This document shows, piece by piece, positions 37,401-49,400 of a stretch of DNA of 64,000 nucleotides. Made by a program: the position numbers and the translations under genes. The notes beneath the pieces were generated by a model. That model saw only the letters and a program-made list of their open reading frames with translations. It had not been told where the DNA came from and searched no databases. This DNA is from Epiperipatus broadwayi (lineage: Eukaryota; Onychophora; Udeonychophora; Euonychophora; Peripatidae), in NCBI GenBank assembly GCA_028023455.1, contig JAQFVV010000055.1:5548030-5612029 (forward strand). Direction: 5' to 3'. Position 1 is the first letter of the stretch. Each line of letters begins with the position of its first letter.

Positions 37401-40400
37401 GATAGATGTGCCAGATGATTGGAAGAATGCAGTATTAATATTAATATTTAAAAAAGTGATAAAGAAGATATTAGAAATTATAGACCTATCAGCCTTTTCA
37501 TCAGTTTATGCATATAAAGTAAGATTAATACAATAACCATTTTAAACTTTGAAAATTCCCAAAACATACTATTAAAAAACAGAATCAGTTACACATTGCT
37601 GGCTAAAATTGAAATATAGAAAATGGACATTATCAGTAATTGCCTAATGTTCTTTTATTTCTGTAGCACTACTTGTGGAAACAAAAATACTCTGAAAAAA
37701 AGCAGCTATCCGGAAGAAGTAGCTTTCTTACCTATAAACCACAAAGATGTTAAGTATATTAAAATTCAGACTAACGTTAATGTGAAGCATTAAAGTAAAT
37801 CAACATAAATCTTAATATGTTAGCGATATGCAACTGATTTGATTTCTTATATAATATGTTTTGGAAGTTTTCAAAGTTTAAAATGATTATTGTATTAATC
37901 TTACGTTATTCCATCTTTATTGTTAAAAGGTTGCCTTGACAACAGTTTGAGATTGTTATCTATATTGGGACTGTCTAATTTAGTTTGCACTTCTTGTTTA
38001 CATTAGTCTGATTTTCAATTTACTTAACATCTTTGCGGCTTATTGGTAAGAAGTACTTTTTATCTATGCTGCTTTATTCAACTTTATGCTTGTTTCGCCG
38101 ATACTGAAATAATGCAACGTTAAGTAATAACTGATAAGATCCATTTTCTATATTTGAATTTCAGCTAGCGATATGCAATTGGTTCTATTTCTTTTATAGT
38201 TTGCTTTGGGAATTTTCATAGTTTCAAAGGTTTGTTTATTGGATATTAAAATCATTGCCGATTTAGCTTCACGTTTCTTGTTTACATTATAATCTGAATT
38301 TCAATTTACTTAACATCTTTGTGGCTTATTGTTAAGAGGTACCTTTTATCTATGCTGCTTCATTCAATTTTACGCTTATTTCACAGATAGCGCTGTTGAA
38401 ATAATGAAATATTAAGTGATAATAGATAAGATCTGTTTTCTATATTTGAATTTCAGCAAGAATATGCAATTGGTTTGATTTCTCATATATTACGTTTTGA
38501 GAGTTTTCAAAACTTAAAATGATTATGGTATAAACATTACTTTGTATATGTAATTTAAAATATGTTTGTTTATTAGTTATAAAGATCTTCGCTGATTGAA
38601 TATTGCATTTCTTGTCTACAATAGTCTGAATTTCAATATTCTTTGTGGTTTTTCGGTAAGAGGTTACCTTTTACCTACACTGCTTTATTTAGACTATATG
38701 TCTGTTTCGCAGATAGTGTTTCTGAAATAATATAACATTGGGTTATAACTGTATAAGATCTACTTTCTATATATATTTGTATTTTTGTGTTTATTCTTTT
38801 GCTACATGATTGTAACAATATTTCACTTACAAAAACTATTTCTGAGCTATCACAATATAGTGATCTCTTGATTTTATATTTCTAGCTACTTCTTTATGTA
38901 AAACAAAGGGAAGAATTCCTTGTTAATAACAATATTTTATATTGCGCTAAATCAAATTTTTTTTTTTTTTTAGTTCCTATCAGATATAAAAACTTTTTAA
39001 GGATCCTATATATTTTTAAAATTTAATTTAAAATATATTTTTATTTCTCTCCGATTTTTTATTATTTTTTTATAGTTATTTACTTTTTATTTGAGGAGTA
39101 ATTTCCAGTTAAATGACTTATAATTACGTAACTGATTTCATTATCGGGGTTCTCTGTCAGATTCCTTTCAAATTGCCTTTGATGATTGTTAATCCAAGAT
39201 TTTGGACGAATTGGTAAAACTTTCAATACTATATAAGCAAATTACTCCTTGAAACTCTACTCCAAGCCAAAAAGTATCTTCAATAGGCTTTCACAAAGAA
39301 ATAATAAACAAGAAAAGGCTGCTAGTCAGTTGCGAAATGAGTTTGAGAGGTTTTACATCCACGTTTTATTTTCAAACTAAGAATGACTAGATATTTAAAT
39401 TTATTCAAACAGGCAAAACTCTCCATACAATAGTGCCATTCAGTGCCAGCCAGAGTAATCAATAGATGCCCGAAGGTTTGTGCTTAAAATCCCCATCTAG
39501 TGCTTTCTGGCATCCATTGATTACTCTGGCTGACAATGAGTGGCACTACTGTATAGAGTTATGCCTGTTTTAATAACAGTTATGTGCAGAATAAGAAATG
39601 GTGATCACGTGATACTTAACTTTTATTTTATTCTTTTTTATTCATATTTTTTTTAAACTGTAAACTGCCACATAACATATACACAACGTTACTTAACATT
39701 GGTGCTTTTTTCTTAAGAGAGTATCTTCCTATTTGCAGTATTCATATGTACATCTGATGATCACCCAAACTTTGTAAAATTATAATATATACAGTATATA
39801 ATACTGATTTTTCCTTTCGTTTGTATTTGTAATTCAAATTTGCAAACGTTTGTTCATCTATGTAACGAAGTGATTTCTTTCTCCTTTATGGCTTAATGCT
39901 AAGCATACTTTCGGTGAAGTTCACCATAATCATAGCTCTCGTTATGATTACGGGTGAACTTCATCGAAAGTGCACTTACCATTAGATTATAAAGAAGAAA
40001 CCACCTCGTTACTCAGACAAACAAACGTTTTCAAATTTGAATTATATACAGTATATATTATTTTGGTGATAACTATTATATAAATATATATAGCAAATTA
40101 CAGCAAAGATTTAATGAAAAACTTTATTTTCTGTTATGCTGTGTTTTATATGTTTTAATGATCAAAATTACTATTTTTATAACACAGTATTATTATACAA
40201 TATTCCAATGAAAATATAATTAGTTCTCTCTCGAACCTGCCTACAGCGCCATCTGTGATTCAATCACGTGCTATGTAACCACATAATCCAGCTATTCACC
40301 ACAAAATTTTAAGGCACTAATGTGCCCGTTTGGATTGTCTTCAATGCTCTGCCTGCCATGATGAAATCTTGCAAACCACTTGAAAATGTTTTTGCGACTT

Positions 40401-43400
40401 GCGGCTTCACTGCCATGCAGTTTGAAACATTTCAATAACAGTATCACCCAATATAGAACAACATTTTATGTTAGTGCATTGATTCATTGTTGGTCAATAT
40501 AAAATACACCGACACATTTCATAATTCATGATTTAGATATGCTAGCACTTTAAACTTTTGCAGTGAATAGATAAATTGTCATTACGTAATGCACTCGCAG
40601 ATGGGGCTGCAGGTAGATTGGAGAGAGAACCTAAATACCAATCATCTTTTAACAGAGTATGTACTTAAATTATGCAAATAATCTCGCTTAAAAATAATTT
40701 TATTAGCAAAATTTAACGTCTTTTGTATTAGTTTATGGCTATGTAAATCTGATGATTATTGCAAAAAGATCCTCATTAAGACAACACAGCAATAGAAAAT
40801 TTATATAAATAAGATAATTAATGCAATATAACCAGGATAATAAAATATTATAATAACTTTTGGTCGACTCACTTTAAAAGTGACAAAATGTGGACTTGTG
40901 ACTAAGTACATTCATGAGTGGAAAAAAAGACTAATTCACCTAATGGTGTATTTAGCTTAATAGCAGGACTTTGGTCCCCATCCAATCATTGTGACATGCT
41001 ATTGTGTATATCTCTGTGTGTGTATGTGCATATATATATAATTAATTTTCATTAAAACCGGTCAACACTTAATTAAACAATCCCAATATCAATTATAATA
41101 CAACAATCTCAATCTGTTGTCATGGCAACCTTACAATAAAGGTGGAATCCCACCTTTATTTATGATCCAATATATTTATATAGACACTGTAAATGGCAAC
41201 TTGACTATTAAACAGGTAAATATAACCTGTTCTGAACGCAGACTAATAAGTAGTTAATTATAAAATTCAAACTGCAATTATAATTTTCAAAGTGTAATAA
41301 TGCCCAAGGCTAAATGGGTTTATAAGTAATCATTAAAATCAGTCAACACTTAGACAATCCCATCAATAATTTTATAGTCAAGTTGCAATCTTTAAATGTC
41401 CATATATATTCAATGGACCATTAGTAAGAATGGATTTCCATTCTTGCTATTAAAAAGGTGTGAAGGTTGCCTTGACAGCAGTGAGAAATATTGATTACTA
41501 TATTTTACTGTGAATGTTTAGGTGGTTACTGGTTGGTATCTAATTATGTTAAATAATGTATATGTTTAAAAAATTTTGTAGATCATCGTATTATGGTGAG
41601 ACTAGGGCCTCTCTGTCCACTAGGCTATCTCAACACACTTATTCTTATAATAAAGCTTTGGTGGACACTGCTCATAGTTCAGTTTTTGCGCAGCACCGTG
41701 CTTCAGCTGGGCACGATTGCCAACCGGGAAATCCAGTGGTGGTATGCAGAGAGCGGCATGATCTTAAAAGAAAGATAAAAAGAAGCTTTGAGATGGCGAT
41801 GCCATCAATAGAAAAGACTCTTGCTACAAAATATCCAAGAAATGGAATGTGTAATCATTTCATTTGCATAAACTTGCATCACTCCGAGTCAATTTATTAT
41901 AGTTTGTAATGCGACTATGATTATGAGGGCTTTGACCCTTGAAAGCGCTTAGCCATTTAATGGAATAGATATTAAAATAAAAAATAATAATATATACTTT
42001 CTTTATTTGTTTTTAGCTTTGTGTGCTTGTGCGTGTTAGCACATTTTATATATTTTGATTAAAAGATATATAGAAGATAAAGAATTTTTATGTCTATTAT
42101 AAAACTTTACATTATGAAAAAACTGAAATAACACATTGTCATTACAATCCTGAAGAAGACTGCCAAACTAATCGAGAGAACAGTGCATTGAGACCAAAAT
42201 GTGTAAAAATGTCATTTTTAAACACGATAGTACAATTTCATCAATTTAATTTAGTAAAGCATATACCATTACTACTAACTTATAGTTTGAAAATAGCAAT
42301 TTAGAGAAAAAAAATGTTGAAGTTAAAATTTACTTACTTTGAGATTCAATTTATGATTACACGCTAATGCGGCATGTTTTAATGCTTTTATAACTGAAGC
42401 ATACGCATCTTCTAACGCTGTATATTTTCCGACAAGAGCTATGCTCACTTCTTTAAGCATCCGATCGTATCTACAAAATTATTATAATTACTGTATAATT
42501 TTATTTTAATAGCACAAATATAATTAAGTTGTTGTGTGAGCTATCTCTCGGACCAAACCAATGTAAATGATATATCGTGTCCATGAAGTAATTAACATTC
42601 ATTTCTTTCTACGTAATTCCAAATACATTAAAAAAATTCAAATAAAAAGATAACTCACTGGATCAATAATATATTTTTTTCAAAATATGGATAGACACAT
42701 GATAAAAGATAGTGGGTAAAAAAATTAACAAAAATTCAATACATACCAATAAAATATCACATGACATTTTTTTACTTACACTTAACATATACTTATCAGA
42801 AGCAGTTTTCTTCACTCTACTGCAGAGCTACCTATTGTTAGTCTAAGTAATCAATGTAAAACTAGAAAGCAGCCAGAAACTAATTTGGGGGGTATGAATA
42901 TAATAGCCTTACCATCTGGAATAGTGATTACTCAAGCTTCCAATAGATGGCTCTGGAGTAGAATAGAGCTTATGCAAAAGAATTTCCTACTTCCTTTGAG
43001 GGGAAGCCATTTTACATCATCGCATTCTTAACACAATACATAAGCTGAATAAACTATGCAGAAAAAAAAGTTTATGTAACATAAAAAGGCAAACAATATC
43101 TGAAAAAAATCTTGATGGTCTTTTGTTATTAGTAGAAAGAAAATCAAGTCAAGTCGTACATCACGTGCAGCATTTATCGGAAAAGCTTGTTTAGAGCTAT
43201 TAGCAAGCTCGTTGTAATATATTTGTTATTAGTGTATTGAATCAAATAAACTAATTGAATGGCAGAAAACAAAAATCAAGAACAGAAATAACAAAACCCA
43301 CAGATGGGTTTAGCTTAAAAAATAAAAGAAAAAATGGCATTTTAAAAACATGATGACTGAAAAGAATAAAAATATCTGCAACTTTTTCATAGAGATATGA

Positions 43401-46400
43401 ATTATTACTCATTATCAATCTATTATTACATTTATTAATAATAAAATGTCCATAACCAAGCCATAAAACATATATGATACAGATGTATAAACAATTTTCT
43501 TTGTGTTAACTAACCTGTCTGCAATTTCTTTCCATTTAATCATTATTTTGCGAGGTCGAGGTACTGGTATAGATAATTTTAAACGGTTAGAAAAAAATTC
43601 CACTAAACGTTCTTCTTCCAGTAATACAGGAATACGATAAATAGAAGAGACATCATGAACACAGATAACCTACAATTGAGAACTTGTGAATGCATATATA
43701 TGCGAATATGAACATATATATATATATATAATGCAAACAAAGTAAAGTGTAGGGTCATTTCCATGAAAATAAACAGAAATATGTTTAGCAGTGATGTTGC
43801 TAGGGAAATCATTATCACCATCTGATAATCTCCAGGCTAAACCATTTTTATTCTACTGTCCAATAATACTTCTTCTGTTATAAATTTAAGTAGAAATAAA
43901 AGGAGATCCTGCCTGTTTAGTGCAGAGGTAGGATCAGATTCTGTAGATAAAAGTCCTCAGGTTAAATCCAGTTGACATTTTTAGAATTTGAACTTTGTAA
44001 AAGCATCCAATTATTTTAATTTTTGGGCTTCCTTTTATTTCTAATTAAACTCAAAACAAAAAGTTACTTTTAAATACTGGTATATAAGTGGTTTTAGCTT
44101 TGATATTATCGGTAGTGATTGATGATTTCCATATTAACTTCACTACTAAACATTATTTCTAATTACATGGAAACAATACCATACTTTACTTTGTTTAGAT
44201 CATAATAAATACACACAGATATAATAGTTTAATTTAAACAACTATAAAAATAAGTAAGATGTATATATAGTATTCATAAATGTAATAGCTATCCTGTGTC
44301 CATGTCATTTGGTTTCAAGCTTTGCAAGGATAGTAAAATTTACGAGTGGTATTGAATCTCATTAAATAGTAATATGTTAAAAAATACATATCTACAAACA
44401 CCAAAAATTATACAAACTATTTAATTATCATATAAAAGCCTTTTTAGGCAAAGTATGTTTTTTGCCCTTTTCAATTTGTCTCCAGAATACTACGATTTAA
44501 AGTACATACAGCGACATCTATATCAATACACGAAAAAAGACAGATAAACAAATGGATATCCGACATGATCTATTACGTGATATTTATGCAATCATACTAC
44601 AAAAATTAACCTATTATATAAATTGAATGGATATATATCCACATATATTAATTAACTATCCATTCTTTATCCATTAACCACTTATTATTCAACTTAATGG
44701 ATGTTTTATATATATTCATACAATTGTCTTTATTATACATGACATAGTTTGTTTCATATATTTTACATTTATTAACATTTTTAATATAATCTAGAATGCT
44801 TATATTATCAATGCAATTTATTTTATGTCCGTACTGCAAATAATGAACATATAACGCAGATCTATCATCCCTCCTAGCAATAGCATGACTTTGTTCTTTA
44901 GCTTTTTCTCCCAATTGCTTTGCCGTGTGGCCATAGAAAACCATATTAGAAAAATTACATCCAATTTTATAAATCATTCCTCTCTTGTATTTTACCTCAT
45001 CTTTCATTCTACAATTAGTTATCAATTTATCTAAATTTTTGCTATTAGCCCATCCCACGTTAATGTTTTTATCTATATAATTTTTTTTAAGTGTCATAGG
45101 CAAATATGAAATTTTTATTCATTTCTTTTGTTTTTTAGTTCTATATCTGTTATTATCGATTCTATTTACATTATTTCGTAAAAATATATTGTCATATCCC
45201 ATATATGCTTGTTTGAATTTATTCTTCTATAACAGTGGTCTTCAACCCTTGGTCCGTGGACCAGTGCCGGGCCGCAGAAGTTTTTTACCGGTCCGCCGGT
45301 AGACTGGCAGGAAAGTTTGTAATAACAAAATAATAAGAGTTTCAACTTTTAATTAATATAAACAATTTTTATTTATTTTTTCATCTCATTTTTACCCAAT
45401 TAAAAAAAAAAAAACAGAACGAAAACAAAATGTAATCAATCATACATAAATTAATTTGTTTTTCTAGTTATCACAGATGTTTATGGGCCCCCCCCCCCCC
45501 CGGAATCAAATTTTTTATTACTTTTCTAAAAAAATTCAAAATTAAAAAAAGTTTTTTATTATACAAACTCCATATATATATAACTTCATTTTGTATATTT
45601 AGCACTATTGTTTTGATCAGTTATAACAATTATGCTCATCTAAGGCTACACAGTTTACGTCTTTAAGAAAATTTATCTTTAGCCTTCTGCCGGTCTGCGA
45701 ATCCTTATCCTTATTTTTGCCGGTCCGCGAAACCTTATCCTTATTTTTGCCAATCCGCGAAACCTTATCCTTATTTTTACCGGTCCGCAGGTGTGAAAAG
45801 TTGAAGTCCACTGTTCTATAATATAGCAACATTTCTATCTGTATTAAATCTATTGTTCTTATATTTAAAATTCTTTATTAACTCATCTTTTGTATCCATC
45901 GTTGTTTTGAATCTATTGATATAATTTAACCTTAATTTATCATCTTTAATAAAATGCTTAAGTATAATATCATTATTTTGATTTAAAATAATTTCACTAT
46001 CTAAATACCTTATTTCATTATCAATTTCTTTCATAGTAAACCTTATGTTATCAACATTATTATTAAATTGTTTATATAATTTATATATTGCCTTCTTATT
46101 ACCAATTATCAAACTATCATCTACATATCTAAAATAATGTAGCACTTCTTTTTTAATTATACAGCCTTTTATAATATTGATTTCCATGTCATTAATAAAC
46201 ATAGATGCCACAAGTCGTGCATCCCATTACCCATCACTTATTTATACCCCAATATATATTTAAAATATAAACTATTATTTATTAGATTCAATGCTTCATT
46301 TATAATATTAATTATGCTATCATCATTGATATATAGAGATAAAGCCTTTATGACGATATTAATACTTTTTAATTCTAGGGATACTAGAGTACATTGATTC

Positions 46401-49400
46401 TATATCCATCACAAAAATACTGTGGTTTCTATTTATATTCATCACATTTAATTTATCAATAATAGCCTCCGTACTTTTATACAATATTGACCATAACCAA
46501 TTACATCAGCTATCCATTTACTTAAATATTTACAAACTTTATGTAAAATGAAATTGCTAAAACTAAATAATAATCTTAAAGGGTTATCTTCCTTATGTGT
46601 TTTTACCTTACTAAATATATATAGGTTCTCATATGAATTAGGATATAAAGAATAATATTGATTATCACTTATAATTTTATAAAGCTTCATCTTTTTTAAC
46701 AATTTTATATATTTATTTTTTATACAATTTGTAGGATCTTTAGATAATCCTTTATTTTTTATTACACTATCTATTCTATCATTATCTATTCTATCATTCA
46801 ATTTATATAATAGGTTAATTTTTGTAGTATGATTGCCTAAATATTACTTAATAGATCATATTGGATATCCATTTGTTTATCTGTCTTCTTTCGTATATTG
46901 ATATAGATGTCGCTGTACTTTAAATCATAGTATTCTGAAAACACTGAAAAGGGCAAAAAACATACTTTGCCGAAAAAGGCTTTTATATGATAATAATATA
47001 CTTTGTATAATTTTTGTTGTTTGTAAATATGTATTTTTTAACATACTACTGACTATTAAATACTTGAGATGCAACATAAAAAGGAATTAGTTCTGTTTCC
47101 GATTCTTTTTCTGTATAATAATCTCATTAAAATATAATACTTAACACCCATTTAAGTATATTACAATGTTTTTGATATGTATATACAGTATGTACGATTT
47201 TTTTTTCAAGTAACTGAATCAATCTAGTTAACCATTTGATTTTGTCAGTAATTGGGTATCTAGTTACTTTTAGATAAAATTGGATAACAAAATGTTCAAA
47301 TCCATATTATGCAATGATCTGAAAGACCTGAAAACAATCTTTCCTTCGTTGTTTTTCAATGTGACTACTATAGAGATTTTTGCTCTGCCGCATGGCATAA
47401 GAGGTGGTGGTCATGTGATGTTTATTGGCCGCATGTTATTTAAAAGTTATTTTATTTTTTAAATTCACATTCGGCTTTCAACATATATATTGTGAATTCG
47501 TATCTGAAGCATGATAGAAGGTACTCTTTAATAAAAGCATTTTATAAAACCAGATATAAATGAAATGCCTAGAGTGTTTCCAGTTTGGAATGAGACATTA
47601 AAACTCCTATGAATTCAATAGGATTTCATGTAGGATATCAGATAAAAAAAGTTAGGTAATAAATGAATTAACCCAGCAAGCTTCAGGGTGACGATTTGGG
47701 GTACAAAGTTAATGAATCACGATTCCGTTTTATCATTTCCAATGCTCGAACTACTTTCAAACTCTCCAGCAATAAATCATTTGAATAATGATGATTTTAA
47801 TGTTTCAAATGAAGCAAACTATATAATTATTTTAAAATCTTCATCTTGATTTCCGGTCATATTCTAATTACTTTTAATACATTGATTACAAATTAATTAC
47901 ATTAGTTCCTTAAAGACAAATTCATACATTTTGTTAATTTGTTTATAGCTTCATTTATTCTTTTTTGCATCTACTATTTGATATCAAACTTCATATCAGT
48001 CGATTCAGTAATCTTCCTATAAAAGGATATTATCATTTCTGATTCAAATCACTTACTGCAACTATTTAACCAGATAACAATTAAGTAGCTTTTTAAAATC
48101 AAAATTGAATTAACTCTATCACAAACATTAACCATTTCCTAGATGAATATTATCTTTTGAAAAAATTTGTTTTACATTTTTAAAAAAAATACAATCGGAA
48201 GAACATTCTTAAGTGTTGCTAGTAAACTAAACGTTAAATTGAAATAGCAGTATTATTTCAACAATATGTAGCTATTCTTGGTATTAGAAAATAATAGGTT
48301 ACAACTACATAAATAAATACTTAAGAGATAAAAGGTCAACAATTATGCAAATTATGGAAGACAAGTCAATCAAGCCATCAAGCAACTAGAGCTTAATGCT
48401 GGCCAGTTTTTCACTTAAAAGATAACGAATGTTCAATTAGTCATTTTGGGAGATAGACTTCTGGACAAGGGATACTTGTGTAAAATGGATATAAAATAGG
48501 GCACATGACCAAATTCTTTCTTTGAAATTTGAAATCAGAAGTTTCCAGAACAATAACAGTGATTGAATTAATTAATTTATAGATATCCTATGCTTTTATT
48601 TCAAGTTACATATGTTAACCAAAATTATGATTGAAGGAAAAAATTTCTTCTTTGTAATGCATAACTGATTAAATAAAAACATTTTTTTAAAGTTATTTTT
48701 TATATACATTATTTTTTATTTCTTAATATTCAAATATTTTGAAACGGACTTTTCATATTTAAATTTATTAAGTAAAAATCAAAACAATGTTGCCTTATTT
48801 CCAGTATTTGAAACAAAATTAGCGTGCGTTAATCATTTACAAGATGTTTGTGTTTATGAAAGCTTCCTTTTAAAAAAGATAAGTTTACGTTCACCAATCG
48901 AGAAAAATTATGATTTCATCCTGCATTTATTTTTTTTTTCTTCTTTAATTAGTCATAAAAGCATATTTTTAAAACATATACCACCATCTATTGTGTGCAA
49001 GTAAAAACTTAATAAATCGATATCAATACGCTTGAAATTCACCCCGCCAACACAGTTTACCTGGATAAACAGCTTGATAACTCTGAAATATTGTTAATAC
49101 ATAATATGTGGTCAAAATTTGAAGGAAATCCATTTGATAAAAGTATGTTAAAAATCGGTTGCAAGATTTTAGCAAACAAACAAACAAATAGAATTTCTAA
49201 ATCAAATAAAACATTTACTAATAATAAAAATAATGTGCAAAATTTTTTCTATGTTGTTGTAAATAAATTGTTTACATACAAACTCATATTTATAAATGAC
49301 TATGTTAATAATTACCACAAAAAAAAGCATACATATATATATAATTCAAATTTGTGTATGTTCATATGCGTAATGAAGTGGTTTCTTTCTTCTTATAACC

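Larger units (their letters stand above)
44360..47070 (-). mobile_element. Penelope-like element with inverted terminal repeats
   Basis: The coding part (46801-44648, minus) is framed by inverted repeats of about 270 bp: 44360-44632 and 46797-47070. They share GGCTTTTATATGATAAT, CAAAAAACATACTTTGCC, ATATAGATGTCGCTGTA, GGATATCCATTTGTTTATCTG and TATATAATAGGTTAAT (as read on the right copy). Penelope-like elements are known for terminal repeats in direct or inverted arrangement. The element is complete in outline but is split by a hAT insertion, and its frame has several shifts. No hammerhead core was found in its repeats. Confidence 0.88.

Noticed and set aside
45691-45790. 30-bp repeats at exact 30-bp spacing, considered as a CRISPR-like array
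   Set aside because: There are no spacers between the units; they are head-to-tail subterminal repeats of a hAT element in an animal genome.
44360-47070. Endogenous virus or LTR retrotransposon
   Set aside because: The RT motifs and C-terminal GIY-YIG nuclease are of Penelope type, the repeats are inverted, and no gag, protease, integrase or envelope signature is present.
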